64,000 nucleotides of DNA from CBDDLD01 sp965230605 (GTDB taxonomy: Bacteria; Bacteroidota; Bacteroidia; Flavobacteriales; Flavobacteriaceae): positions 3,162,001-3,226,000 of the forward strand of contig CBDDLD010000004.1 in assembly GCA_965230605.1 (NCBI GenBank). The letters run 5' to 3'. Position numbers and translations under genes: made by a program. The notes beneath the pieces were generated by a model that was given only the letters and a program-made list of their open reading frames with translations, was not told the origin of the DNA and ran no database searches. Positions 27,632-36,726 of this stretch are shown here, one piece after another. Every line of letters begins with the position of its first letter. Position 1 is the stretch's first letter.

Positions 27632-29026
27632 ATGAAAAATCTTAGCAGATTATTTTTCGCGGCAGTGCTTTTATTAAGCTTCGCTAGTGCTGATGCGCAA
27701 GATAAAAACAACCCATGGGCTGTAACTATAGGAATCAATGCGGTTGATCCTTATCCTGTAGGTGAAGACGCACCTCAAGGAGACTACTTTGATGAATTCT
27801 TCAATGCAAACGATCACTGGAACATTATTCCTTTCCTATCAAAAGTTGCTATATCTAGATATATCAACGATGGATTTACCTTTACAGCTACTGGTACACT
27901 TAACATCATAGATAAGTTTGGTTCTAACTCTGACCCAGTAACTGGAGAAGAAACTACTAACAGAGTTGATAATTTAAACTATTATGCTGTTGACGGTACA
28001 ATCAGCTACAGTTTTATGAAATTAATAAAGTCTAACTCTATCGATCCTTACTTAGGAGTTGGTGGTGGTTACACTTGGATTGATGATCTTGGTGCTGGTA
28101 CTTTCAATGGTACTGTAGGATTAAAGTACTGGATTTCTGAAAAAGTGGCCATTGATGCTCAAACAGCATACAAGCACGCTTTCGAAGATGATGTAATTCC
28201 TAAGCATTTCCAACATTCAGTAGGTGTGACATTTAAATTTGGTGGTACTGATACTGATGGTGACGGTATCTACGATTACGATGATGCTTGTCCAGAAGAA
28301 GCTGGTTTAGAAGCATTCAACGGATGTCCTGATTCTGATAATGATGGTATTCAAGATTCTAAAGATGATTGTCCAAATACAGCTGGTTTAGCTGAATTCA
28401 ACGGATGTCCTGACGGTGACGGTGACGGAGTAATGGATAAAAATGATAAGTGTCCTACTGTTGCAGGTTTAGCGTCATTAGCTGGTTGTCCTGATGCTGA
28501 CGGTGATGGTATCGCTGACGGTGATGATAACTGTCCAAACGAAGCTGGTCCTTCTGCTAACAACGGATGTCCTTGGCCAGACAGAGATGGTGACGGTGTA
28601 TTAGACAAAGATGATAACTGTCCAGATGTTGCTGGTACTGTAGCTAACAATGGTTGTCCTGAAATCACTGAAGCAGAAAAAGATACTTTAAATGAGTATG
28701 CTAAAACTATCTTATTTGATACAGGTAGATCTTCTATAAAAGAAGAATCTGAAGCTGTATTAGCAGATATCATTGCTATCCTTAATAAGTACCCAACTGC
28801 TAAATTTACAGTAGAAGGTCATACAGATAGCGTAGGTAGCGAAAAATCTAATCTTACTTTATCTGAAGCTAGAGCTGCTTCAGTAAAAGATTACTTAGTA
28901 GCTAATGGTGTTGATCAATTTAGATTATCATCTAAAGGTTACGGTGAGTCTAAGCCAATCGCTGATAATAAAACAAGAGACGGTAGAAAGCAAAACAGAA
29001 GAGTTGAGATCAACTTAGCTAACTAA
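27632..29026 (+). CDS. OmpA-family outer membrane protein with TSP type-3 repeats
   Basis: 464 residues: signal peptide (about 1-22, ending SADA), N-terminal eight-strand barrel-like domain (about 25-205), five Asp-rich thrombospondin type-3-like calcium-binding repeats (about 207-345, with units like [13 protein letters not shown]) and a C-terminal OmpA domain with LFDTGRSSI and EGHTDSVG. It links the outer membrane to peptidoglycan. It is the standard major OmpA porin of flavobacteria; the gene has its own promoter and a strong terminator. Confidence 0.94.
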   Translation: MKNLSRLFFAAVLLLSFASADAQDKNNPWAVTIGINAVDPYPVGEDAPQGDYFDEFFNANDHWNIIPFLSKVAISRYINDGFTFTATGTLNIIDKFGSNSDPVTGEETTNRVDNLNYYAVDGTISYSFMKLIKSNSIDPYLGVGGGYTWIDDLGAGTFNGTVGLKYWISEKVAIDAQTAYKHAFEDDVIPKHFQHSVGVTFKFGGTDTDGDGIYDYDDACPEEAGLEAFNGCPDSDNDGIQDSKDDCPNTAGLAEFNGCPDGDGDGVMDKNDKCPTVAGLASLAGCPDADGDGIADGDDNCPNEAGPSANNGCPWPDRDGDGVLDKDDNCPDVAGTVANNGCPEITEAEKDTLNEYAKTILFDTGRSSIKEESEAVLADIIAILNKYPTAKFTVEGHTDSVGSEKSNLTLSEARAASVKDYLVANGVDQFRLSSKGYGESKPIADNKTRDGRKQNRRVEINLAN

Positions 29027-29049
29027 ATCTACCCTCATCATAAAAAATA

Positions 29050-29083
29050 AAAAACGCTTCGGGAATCCGAAGCGTTTTTTATT
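29050..29083 (+). terminator. Rho-independent terminator after the OmpA porin gene
   Basis: CGCTTCGG (29055-29062) pairs with CCGAAGCG (29067-29074) around GAAT, flanked by A and T runs that could make it work in both directions. It ends 9 bases before the AddB-like start. Confidence 0.9.
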
Positions 29084-29091
29084 TTTATACT

Positions 29092-31848
29092 ATGACGCAT
29101 TTTATAGAGGACGTATTAGATGATCTTATAGAAAAGAACTATAACTTTTCTGAATTAGTTATTATACTTCCAAGTAAAAGAGCTGGTGTTTTTTTTAAAC
29201 ACCATTTATCTCAAAAATTAAAGAGAACCATATTATCCCCTGAGATTTTAAGTATTGAAGCCTTTGTAGAAGATCTCTCTCAACTCAAACAAGCTACTAA
29301 TTCAGAACTACTATTTAGACTCTACGACTCCTATCAGTCAATAACAAAAAAAGAGGAACTAGAGTCTTTTGATAGTTTTGCAAAATGGGCACAAATTCTA
29401 CTTCAAGACTTCAATGAGATTGATCGGCATCTTATTCCTCAAGAACATATATTTGAGTATCTGAGTGCAATCCAAGAGCTCAATCATTGGTCATTACAAG
29501 AGCAACAAACAGAGTTTATAAAAAACTATCTGTCTTTTTGGAATAAGCTCAAGTTGTATTATAATCACTTCACTGATGCGCTACTACAATCTGGTATTGG
29601 TTATCAAGGTATCATATATAGAGAAGCTGTAGAACATTTGGAGTCTTACATTCAAAATAATAACAAGACTCATGTTTTTGTTGGATTTAATGCATTAAAC
29701 ACAGCCGAAGAAACTATCATTAAAGAGTTGCTTCATAATGAAATTGCAGACATTTATTGGGACATAGATAAAACTTTTATTGAAGACCCCATTCATGATG
29801 CAGGTCTTTTCTTGAGGAGGCATCGATCGCTATGGCAATACTTTTCTAAGCATCCATTTAACTGGATAGGTAGTTGGTATACCAAAGAAAAAAACATTCA
29901 AGTTATCGGAGCTTCAAAACTTGTAGGGCAAGCTAAATCAATAGGTGTCATATTACATCAGTTAATTCAAAGCGGCTCTGATTTAAGTAATACAGCTGTT
30001 GTCTTAGGTGAAGAAGAACTCTTAATCCCTGTTTTAAATTCTCTTCCAAAAGAGGTGAGAGCTCTTAATATTACTATGGGGCTGCCTCTAAAATCAATTC
30101 CTCTGGTATCACTGTTTGAAAAGCTATTCCTCATTCATAAAAAGAGTGATACTTCTTTTTATTATAAAGACACTATAAGTGTATTATCGCACCCTCTCAT
30201 TCATATCATCTTTAATGATGATTCCGGTAATAGTGCTGCTCGTATTATTGAATATATACAGCTAAATAATATTATTTATACTACACTTCAAGATTTAAAA
30301 TCAATAACCAAAAGTCATCATAACGTTTTAGACCTTTTATTTGGAAATTGGAAAACTAACATAGATACCATTTTAAACACATGCTCTGCTATCATTTTTA
30401 AAATTAAAGAGCAACTCGATATAGATAAATCTGAGAATTTATTAGAACTAGAATACTTGTATAGGATTAATGTCTTATTTAATCAAATCAATGAACTCAA
30501 CTCTAAATACGATTACATAAAAGATGTTGCTTCATTACTTTTAGTTTATAAAGAACTGCTAAGTAATGAAACTTTAGATTTTAAGGGAGAGCCATTAAAT
30601 GGTCTTCAAATCATGGGAATGTTAGAATCTAGAGTTTTAGATTTTGAAACCGTTATTATAGCGTCAGTTAACGAAGGGATATTGCCCTCTGGCAAGTCCC
30701 ATAATTCTTTTATTCCTTTTGATGTAAAAAAGGAAAACAAGCTACCAACATATAAAGAAAAAGATGCTGTATACACGTATCATTTTTATAGGCTATTACA
30801 GCGAGCTAAAAATGCATACATTCTGTATAATGTTGAAGTAGACACACTGAAAGGTGGAGAAAAAAGTCGTTTTATCACCCAGCTAGATGTTGAGGGTATT
30901 CATAAGATTGATCATAAGTATGTGATTCCAAAAGTCCCGCAAATAGAAAAGAAGCAGCAATCCGTTAAAAAAACGAAAGCCGTTTTAGAGCGATTGGAAG
31001 CTATTGCTAAAAAAGGGTTTTCACCTTCTTCATTAACCAACTATATCAGAAACCCTATTGACTTCTATTTAGAAAAAGTACTAGGCATAAAGACCGATAA
31101 TGATGTCGAAGAAACTGTTGCTGCGAATACTTTAGGTTCTGTAATTCATAATACTTTAGAGGAGTTTTATACTCCTTTCATTGGAAAAGTTTTGACTGTC
31201 CCAGGCCTGAAGCAATTGATTCCAAAAATAGAATCTACAGTCATCCACCATTTTGAAGATATCTATAAAAAAGGAGAACTTAAAAAAGGCAAAAATCTTA
31301 TCATTTTTGAGATTGCTAAGCGCTACATTTATAATTTTTTAAGATTAGAGATTGCAGACCTAGAGCAAGGGCATCACATTGAAATAATAACTGTAGAGAC
31401 TGAAAGTAAAGTCCCAATTTCAATTCCAGAACTAGGCTTTGATATATACTTAACCGGAAAAGTAGACCGAATTGATCTCTTTAACGGTACTCCCAGAGTT
31501 ATAGATTATAAGACAGGGAAAGTTATTCAAAACCAAGTTGAAATTGTGGATTGGGATGATATCATCACAGATTATAACAAGTACAGTAAGCCTTTTCAGC
31601 TATTGACTTATGCCTACATGCTAAATAAAAAGCAGCAACTCACACTACCAGCAGAAGCCGGTATTATATCATTCAAGAATTTAAATCAAGGTGTCATGAA
31701 ATTTTCGCAAAAGCCTTCAACATATAGTAGAACAAAAGACACTACAATAACAGAAGACACACTCAAAGCATTTGAAAATCAACTGAAACATCTCATTAAA
31801 GAAATTTGCAATCCAGACATTGCTTTTACTGAAAAAGAAATTAAATAG
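29092..31848 (+). CDS. AddB-like PD-(D/E)XK nuclease
   Basis: 918 residues. The N-terminal part resembles an inactivated helicase domain (IILPSKRAGVFFKHHL near residue 24; VFVGFNALNTAEE), as in AddB. The C-terminal 250 residues hold a RecB-type nuclease: FSPSSLTNYIRNP, LGSVIHNTLEEFY, GKVDRID and VIDYKTG. The cysteine set that binds an iron-sulfur cluster in Bacillus AddB is not seen. It is probably the partner of the AddA-like protein at 23142-26276 in break repair. The next gene starts one base after its stop. Confidence 0.87.
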   Translation: MTHFIEDVLDDLIEKNYNFSELVIILPSKRAGVFFKHHLSQKLKRTILSPEILSIEAFVEDLSQLKQATNSELLFRLYDSYQSITKKEELESFDSFAKWAQILLQDFNEIDRHLIPQEHIFEYLSAIQELNHWSLQEQQTEFIKNYLSFWNKLKLYYNHFTDALLQSGIGYQGIIYREAVEHLESYIQNNNKTHVFVGFNALNTAEETIIKELLHNEIADIYWDIDKTFIEDPIHDAGLFLRRHRSLWQYFSKHPFNWIGSWYTKEKNIQVIGASKLVGQAKSIGVILHQLIQSGSDLSNTAVVLGEEELLIPVLNSLPKEVRALNITMGLPLKSIPLVSLFEKLFLIHKKSDTSFYYKDTISVLSHPLIHIIFNDDSGNSAARIIEYIQLNNIIYTTLQDLKSITKSHHNVLDLLFGNWKTNIDTILNTCSAIIFKIKEQLDIDKSENLLELEYLYRINVLFNQINELNSKYDYIKDVASLLLVYKELLSNETLDFKGEPLNGLQIMGMLESRVLDFETVIIASVNEGILPSGKSHNSFIPFDVKKENKLPTYKEKDAVYTYHFYRLLQRAKNAYILYNVEVDTLKGGEKSRFITQLDVEGIHKIDHKYVIPKVPQIEKKQQSVKKTKAVLERLEAIAKKGFSPSSLTNYIRNPIDFYLEKVLGIKTDNDVEETVAANTLGSVIHNTLEEFYTPFIGKVLTVPGLKQLIPKIESTVIHHFEDIYKKGELKKGKNLIIFEIAKRYIYNFLRLEIADLEQGHHIEIITVETESKVPISIPELGFDIYLTGKVDRIDLFNGTPRVIDYKTGKVIQNQVEIVDWDDIITDYNKYSKPFQLLTYAYMLNKKQQLTLPAEAGIISFKNLNQGVMKFSQKPSTYSRTKDTTITEDTLKAFENQLKHLIKEICNPDIAFTEKEIK

Positions 31849-31849
31849 T

Positions 31850-32695
31850 ATGGGCATAGAGAAGAATATTATCATAGAAAGAAGTGGCCAAAAACCAATA
31901 CTCATTGATACGTTTCTCCTTTCAAATCATATTTCCCAACCTATAGTCATTTTTTGTCATGGTTATAAGGGTTTTAAAGATTGGGGAGCCTGGGATCTCA
32001 TGGCAAAAGAAATTTCCAAAGCAGGCGCATGTTTTATCAAGTTTAATTTTTCTCATAACGGAGGCACAATAGAACAACCTATAGACTTCCCTGACCTCGA
32101 AGCCTTTGGTAATAACAATTACACTCAAGAACTGAAAGATTTAGATGATGTGATTTCCTGGAGTATTAATCACTTCGAATCAAATCATAATATTGATACC
32201 AGTAGAATCATCCTTGTTGGGCATAGTAGAGGTGGTGGTATAGTACTTATTAAGGCCAATGAAGATCCTAGAATTTCTAAGGTGATTACTTTAGCCGGAG
32301 TCAGTGACTATAAGTCTCGTTTTGTAAGCGGTGAAGCTCTAAATCAGTGGAGAAAAGAGGGCGTGATGTATATTACTAACGGGCGTACCAAACAGCAAAT
32401 GCCGCATTACTATCAGTTTTATCAAGATTTTCTAGATAATGAAAGCCGTTTAACTATAAAAACAGCTGTTAGCCAACTCAAGAAACCATATCTTATTATT
32501 CATGGCACTGAAGATCCTACAGTCTCAGTTGATGCTGCTAAAGCTTTACACAATTGGCATCCTGAGAGTCAATTAACGCTTATAGATGGTGCTGATCATG
32601 TATTCAACACAAAACATCCATGGGAAAAAGATAGCTTACCTGATGCGTTATTGGAAGTTTCTAATACCATCATTAAAGGTTTAAAAAAAGAATAG
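31850..32695 (+). CDS. Alpha/beta hydrolase (dienelactone hydrolase/S9-like)
   Basis: 281 residues from the ATG at 31850, which begins one base after the AddB-like stop; an upstream in-frame ATG at 31820 would run into that gene. Catalytic triad visible: nucleophile elbow GHSRGGG (Ser126), Asp in HGTEDPTV and His in GADHVF. An oxyanion-region motif FCHGYKGFKDWG lies near the N-terminus. No signal peptide, so a cytosolic esterase or peptidase-like hydrolase of unknown substrate. Confidence 0.87.
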   Translation: MGIEKNIIIERSGQKPILIDTFLLSNHISQPIVIFCHGYKGFKDWGAWDLMAKEISKAGACFIKFNFSHNGGTIEQPIDFPDLEAFGNNNYTQELKDLDDVISWSINHFESNHNIDTSRIILVGHSRGGGIVLIKANEDPRISKVITLAGVSDYKSRFVSGEALNQWRKEGVMYITNGRTKQQMPHYYQFYQDFLDNESRLTIKTAVSQLKKPYLIIHGTEDPTVSVDAAKALHNWHPESQLTLIDGADHVFNTKHPWEKDSLPDALLEVSNTIIKGLKKE

Positions 32696-32711
32696 TATTT
32701 TAAAGGATGAT

Positions 32712-33140
32712 ATGGCAAAGATGTATCTAAAGATAGACCCGAGAGTTGAAGACATCTACAACAATTACCCTGAGCCTATTAAAACAAAACTATTTGAGCT
32801 TAGGCAACTGGTTGTTGAAACCGCTGAGCAAATAGAAAACATAACTATCCTTGAAGAAACACTTAAATGGGGAGAGGCAAGTTTTTTAACGAAGTACGGA
32901 AGTACTATCAGGATAAATAAAAAGAAAAATACTACTGATGAGTATGCCATGTACTTTCAGTGTACAAGCAAGTTGGTGTCTACATTTAGAATGGTCTACC
33001 AAAATATGTTCAGATTTGAAGGTAATCGTGCTCTGGTTTTCCATGTTGATGAAGATATCCCTAAAACTGAGCTCAAAGCATGTGTAAGAGCTGCTTTATG
33101 CTATCATAAGGTAAAGCACTTACCTAGGTTGGGAATTTAA
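32712..33140 (+). CDS. DUF1801 domain protein
   Basis: 142 residues. The YdhG-like DUF1801 fold is indicated by LEETLKWGEASFLTKYGSTIRI and a C-terminal ACVRAALCYHKVKH. Family members are small cytosolic proteins of unknown role. It lies 16 bases after the hydrolase gene and 16 before the Crp/Fnr gene. Confidence 0.8.
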   Translation: MAKMYLKIDPRVEDIYNNYPEPIKTKLFELRQLVVETAEQIENITILEETLKWGEASFLTKYGSTIRINKKKNTTDEYAMYFQCTSKLVSTFRMVYQNMFRFEGNRALVFHVDEDIPKTELKACVRAALCYHKVKHLPRLGI

Positions 33141-33156
33141 ATTTTAATATACAGTA

Positions 33157-33720
33157 ATGAAACATTCGCTTAGACAGCATATTGAAGAAATAATCAGCCT
33201 TACTGATGAAGAATTTGATTTTGTTTTAAGTCATTTTCAACATGTCAAAAAACGTAAACATCAGTATGTCATTCAGGAAGGAGAGTTTGTTGATAAAGAG
33301 TACTGGATTATTAAAGGCTGCCTGAAGAGCTATTTTATAGATGAAAGCGGGAAAGAGCACATTCTTCAATTTGGAATGGAAAATTGGTGGATTACGGATT
33401 ATGAATCCTTTGTAAAGCAAGTTCAGTCTAAGACTTTTATCGATTGCATAGAGGATAGTGAATTATTGTACATCACTTTTGAAAATCGTGAAAAACTAAC
33501 CGCAGAAATGCACAAAATGGAGCGATTTTGGGCCAAAAAAAGTAAAATGGGGCGTATCGCACTCCAAAACAGAATTTTATCTCTGCTAAAAAACTCTGCT
33601 AAAGAACAATATGATATGCTCCTTGAACAGTACCCAAAACTTTTCCAACGCGTTCCTAAAAAAATGATTGCAGCATATCTGGGTGTCTCTAGAGAAACGC
33701 TAAGTAGATTGAATAAATAG
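33157..33720 (+). CDS. Crp/Fnr family transcriptional regulator
   Basis: 187 residues: a cyclic-nucleotide-binding-like beta-barrel (about 20-115) and a C-terminal winged helix (about 140-187). The recognition helix reads SRETLSRLNK, keeping the Arg-Glu-Arg residues with which E. coli CRP contacts GTGA half-sites. No cysteine cluster typical of Fnr is present. A GTGA-type palindrome lies 30 bases past its stop, ahead of the DoxX operon, its likely target. Signal ligand unknown. Confidence 0.88.
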   Translation: MKHSLRQHIEEIISLTDEEFDFVLSHFQHVKKRKHQYVIQEGEFVDKEYWIIKGCLKSYFIDESGKEHILQFGMENWWITDYESFVKQVQSKTFIDCIEDSELLYITFENREKLTAEMHKMERFWAKKSKMGRIALQNRILSLLKNSAKEQYDMLLEQYPKLFQRVPKKMIAAYLGVSRETLSRLNK

Positions 33721-33750
33721 CCACTATTTTTCTTAATTCTTCATTTTAAA

Positions 33751-33766
33751 AGTGATATAGGTCACT
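33751..33766. promoter_or_regulatory. Crp/Fnr-type operator candidate
   Basis: AGTGATATAGGTCACT is a perfect inverted repeat AGTGA-N6-TCACT, matching the core of the CRP site TGTGA-N6-TCACA. It is centred about 55 bases upstream of a -7-like box (CAACTTTG, 33811-33818), so about -63 from the likely start, a class I activator position. It sits between the Crp/Fnr gene and the DoxX operon. Confidence 0.55.
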
Positions 33767-33853
33767 CTAATCTTGTGATGTATGTCCTGTTAGGCCTCAG
33801 CTCAATCTTTCAACTTTGCATTGTAAAATCATTTAAACTAAAAAAGTTAAAAT

Positions 33854-34270
33854 ATGAATGCACTAAAGAAAGAACAAAGTCATAACATCGGATTGTTATT
33901 ACTTAGAAGTACTATTGGGATACTTATACTATTCCATGGTATAGCAAATATGACTTCTGGTTATAGTTTTATCCGGAGTCTTCTTGAAGGATCCCAAATT
34001 CCTAGCGTTTTAGCATATGGAGTTTTTATAGGAGAAATTATAGCACCTATTCTTATAGTTATTGGCTATAGGACTAAATTGACTAGTCTGATTATAGCTT
34101 TCAACTTTTTGATCGCCATCTTACTTGCCCATAGCTCAGACATTTTCACACTAAATCAATATGGTGGTTGGGGAATAGAATTACAGGCTTTGTATCTATT
34201 AGGAGCAATGACCTTATTCTTTACCGGGGCAGGAAGATATGCCATATCAACACATTCAAAATGGGATTAA
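33854..34270 (+). CDS. DoxX family membrane protein
   Basis: 138 residues with four hydrophobic segments (about 12-32, 50-68, 72-90, 105-125) and the DoxX signature LLLRSTIGILILFHG near the N-terminus. DoxX proteins are small inner-membrane proteins associated with thiosulfate/quinone or electrophile stress in other bacteria. First gene of an apparent operon with tautomerase, SDR and NTF2-like genes, behind a Crp-type operator. Confidence 0.87.
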   Translation: MNALKKEQSHNIGLLLLRSTIGILILFHGIANMTSGYSFIRSLLEGSQIPSVLAYGVFIGEIIAPILIVIGYRTKLTSLIIAFNFLIAILLAHSSDIFTLNQYGGWGIELQALYLLGAMTLFFTGAGRYAISTHSKWD

Positions 34271-34297
34271 ATACAACAATTTATAAATCATAAACCT

Positions 34298-34501
34298 ATG
34301 CCATACATTAATATTAAAGTCACTGATGAACAAGTGACAATAGAAGAAAAGCGTCAATTAATTGAAGGAGCTACTAAGCTCGTAGTTGATGTACTGAACA
34401 AAAACCCCGAGACAACCCATGTTGTTATCGAAGAAGTTCCTTTAGGGAATTGGGGAGTAAATGCAAAACAATATTTAGGAACTAAAAAACAAACAAAATG
34501 A
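34298..34501 (+). CDS. 4-oxalocrotonate tautomerase family protein
   Basis: 67 residues with Pro directly after the initiator Met (MPYINIKV), the catalytic amino-terminal proline of this family. VVIEEVPLGNWGVN is the usual C-terminal motif. Catalyses keto-enol tautomerisation or related dehalogenation chemistry. Its stop overlaps the SDR start (ATGA), so translation is probably coupled. Confidence 0.9.
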   Translation: MPYINIKVTDEQVTIEEKRQLIEGATKLVVDVLNKNPETTHVVIEEVPLGNWGVNAKQYLGTKKQTK

Positions 34502-35241
34502 AAAATAAAACTGTAATTATAACAGGAGCCTCAACAGGAATAGGCAAAGAAATTACGAAATACTTTATAGAGAGGGGAAGCAATGTAGTGATGAATTCCT
34601 CAAATGAAGAAAACTTAATCGAAGCATATCTTGATCTTGGCTCACCATCCAACACGATATATCTGGCTGGTGATATTTCAAAAAAAGAAACAGGGCAAAA
34701 GCTTGTAAAGCTAGCTATGGAAAAATTCAATTCTGTAGATGTTTTAATTAATAATGCGGGGATGTTTTCGCCAAAGCCATTTCTAAATGTAGAAGAAGAA
34801 GAACTAGATCTATACTTGAGTGTCAACCTGAAAGGGACTTATTTTACTACTCAGGCAGCAATCCCGGAGATGATCAAACAGCAAAATGGTTCTATTATAA
34901 ATATAGGCACTGTTTTGGTAGAGCATGCCATTAATGGATTTCCCGCTACAGCTCCTATTACAAGTAAAGGTGCTATCCACTCTTTAACCCGACAATTAGC
35001 TGCAGAATTTGGCAAGAATAATATTAAGGTAAACACGATAGCGCCGGGGATAATCAGAAGCCCATTACAAGGGAAAATTGGAATTGAAGATGCTGATAGT
35101 CTAGCTGGCTTACATTTATTAAATCGAATTGGTGAAGCTTATGAAATAGCAGAAGCTGCCTATTATCTGGCATCTTCCAACTTTATTACTGGGGAAACAG
35201 TTAATGTCGCTGGCGGACACACTATTGGACATACTATTTAA
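34498..35241 (+). CDS. SDR-family protein lacking the catalytic Tyr
   Basis: 247 residues, Rossmann fold with the cofactor motif TGASTGIGKEI (about 9-19) and NNAG (about 86-89). In the active-site segment GFPATAPITSKGAIHSL the Lys is at 157 but position 153, where Tyr of YxxxK belongs, is Pro. A divergent SDR subgroup with this pattern is known, so it may be a different kind of reductase or a non-catalytic binder. Overlaps the tautomerase gene by 4 bases. Confidence 0.85.
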   Translation: MKNKTVIITGASTGIGKEITKYFIERGSNVVMNSSNEENLIEAYLDLGSPSNTIYLAGDISKKETGQKLVKLAMEKFNSVDVLINNAGMFSPKPFLNVEEEELDLYLSVNLKGTYFTTQAAIPEMIKQQNGSIINIGTVLVEHAINGFPATAPITSKGAIHSLTRQLAAEFGKNNIKVNTIAPGIIRSPLQGKIGIEDADSLAGLHLLNRIGEAYEIAEAAYYLASSNFITGETVNVAGGHTIGHTI

Positions 35242-35251
35242 TTTGAACACG

Positions 35252-35620
35252 ATGGACAGAGAACACATAAAACACGTTGAGAACGTGATCGATAATTACT
35301 TTGAAGGTATCTTCTTTGGAGATACTGAGAAACTTAGGTCTTGTTTTCATGAAAATGTAATCCTTTATGGAGATATCAATGGTTCAACTTATATAAAAAC
35401 CCTAACTGAATATCTCAATAGTGTAAGAGAAAGGCAAAGCCCAAATGATCTAAAAGAACCATTTAAAATGGAAACCATAAGTATTGATATTATAGGTAAA
35501 ATTGCTATGGTAAAATTACATGTGCCAATGTTAGGATATAATTATCATGACTATTTATCCATGACAAAGATTAATGATCAATGGAAAATAGTAAATAAGA
35601 TTTTTACTCATGTTGATTGA
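35252..35620 (+). CDS. NTF2-like (lumazine-binding type) protein
   Basis: 122 residues from the ATG at 35252, preferred over a start at 35204 that would overlap the SDR gene by 38 bases. The fold follows the SnoaL/NTF2 pattern: first helix VIDNYFEGIFFGD, LRSCFHENVILYGD, IDIIGKIAMVKLHVP and a terminal DQWKIVNKIFTH strand. Cytosolic; substrate unknown. Last gene of the DoxX operon. Confidence 0.82.
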   Translation: MDREHIKHVENVIDNYFEGIFFGDTEKLRSCFHENVILYGDINGSTYIKTLTEYLNSVRERQSPNDLKEPFKMETISIDIIGKIAMVKLHVPMLGYNYHDYLSMTKINDQWKIVNKIFTHVD

Positions 35621-35729
35621 GTAAAATAATAATAGCGGAGCGTTAAATATAGATTTTACAACTTTGATAAATTGATACAACCAATCACTGTAACATCTAA
35701 TTCCTTCTGCTTTTTTATAATCCAATCAA

Positions 35730-35768
35730 TCAAAAAACGAAAAGGCTTTCAATTTCTTGAAAGCCTTT
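35730..35768 (-). terminator. Rho-independent terminator after tRNA-Ala
   Basis: Twelve perfect pairs, AAAGGCTTTCAA (35741-35752) with TTGAAAGCCTTT (35757-35768), loop of 4. Read on the minus strand it is followed by TCGTTTTTTGATT. Confidence 0.85.
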
Positions 35769-35775
35769 AGTGTAG

Positions 35776-35849
35776 TGGAGAAGAGCGGACTCGAACCGCC
35801 GACCTCTTGACTGCCAGTCAAGCGCTCTAGCCAGCTGAGCTACATCCCC
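35776..35849 (-). tRNA. tRNA-Ala (anticodon GGC)
   Basis: A 74-base cloverleaf: acceptor GGGGATG/CTTCTCC, D-arm GCTC/GAGC, anticodon stem CTTGA/TCAAG with loop CTGGCAG (anticodon GGC) and T-arm GGCGG-TTCGAGT-CCGCT. The G3-U70 wobble that defines alanine identity is present. One U-U mismatch (positions 6 and 67) occurs in the acceptor stem. No CCA is encoded; CTA follows the discriminator A. Confidence 0.95.
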
Positions 35850-35879
35850 ATATGGATTGCAATGATACTAAAATTCAAG

Positions 35880-36677
35880 TTATTTTAAGCCTTTTAAAAC
35901 AAGTACAGGAATCGTTGTACTGTGAAAGTCTTTTTTAAGAACGGTATTATTCTCCCAAAGCTTCTTAAAGAACCCGCGCTTTCTACGAACAACACATAGT
36001 AGATCCGGATCATTATCCTTGTAATGTTCTAGTACCCCCTGAAAGGTTGTTGCATTTTCTGTAGTTGTAGTATTAGTAATTAGCGCTCCTAATTTGTCAT
36101 TCACATCAAAATCACCCTCATCATAGTATGGAGTTTTCACTAATAACAAGTTAATTATAGATTTAAATTGTTCTTTAATAGCAATCAAAGGTTTTAAAGC
36201 ACTTTCTTTCTTAATGATAGCAGATTTAATCGCCATTAAAACGTAAACAATAGGCTTATATGTATAGCCTTCAGGTACTATTAGCGCAGGTATTTGGGTT
36301 TGCTTTATGATCTTTCCGGATGTTTTTCCTAAATACACCTCATCCTTAATAGAGTTGGTTCGTGGTTCTAGTAAAATAAGGTCAATACTTAATGCCTCAC
36401 AAACGTACTCTAATGTGTCCACGAGTTTTCCTTTAACTGTTTTGGTAATAACCTCAACATCTTTGGTATTTATAGAGGCAACCAGATTGTCTAAAAAAGC
36501 TTTACTTTCTCGCTCAATGATATGATCTACTTTAATCATTGTGCCCGCCTTAGTGTAAACATTATATATTTGTACTGCATATACTTTGGCACCAAATGCT
36601 TTTGCAAAGTCTACTGCATATTGTAAGTGACTTTTAGCATTATCGGAAGAACCAACAGGAACAAGTATATTTTTCAT
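35880..36677 (-). CDS. Universal stress protein, two-domain
   Basis: 265 residues, starting with a typical USP N-terminus (ILVPVGSSDNAKSHLQYA) and containing a first USP fold to about residue 137 ending IPALIVPEG, then a degenerate second fold ending TIPVLVLKGLK. Two-domain USPs are frequent in Bacteroidota. A complete ATP-binding GxxGxxxxxxxxG[ST] motif is not obvious. Cytosolic stress-related protein. Confidence 0.87.
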   Translation of the reverse strand: MKNILVPVGSSDNAKSHLQYAVDFAKAFGAKVYAVQIYNVYTKAGTMIKVDHIIERESKAFLDNLVASINTKDVEVITKTVKGKLVDTLEYVCEALSIDLILLEPRTNSIKDEVYLGKTSGKIIKQTQIPALIVPEGYTYKPIVYVLMAIKSAIIKKESALKPLIAIKEQFKSIINLLLVKTPYYDEGDFDVNDKLGALITNTTTTENATTFQGVLEHYKDNDPDLLCVVRRKRGFFKKLWENNTVLKKDFHSTTIPVLVLKGLK

Positions 36678-36708
36678 AAGATAAGAGTGTTAACTGCTTT
36701 AATTGTCA

Positions 36709-36716
36709 CAAAAGTA
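36709..36716 (-). promoter_or_regulatory. -7 promoter element for the universal stress gene
   Basis: Minus-strand TACTTTTG matches TAnnTTTG, 31 bases before the USP start codon. Confidence 0.45.
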
Positions 36717-36726
36717 CATATAATAT

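Noticed and set aside
28260..28680. Regular repeats in the OmpA gene that could suggest a CRISPR array
   Set aside because: They are in-frame Asp-rich TSP type-3 codon repeats of one gene, with no constant repeat/unique spacer pattern.
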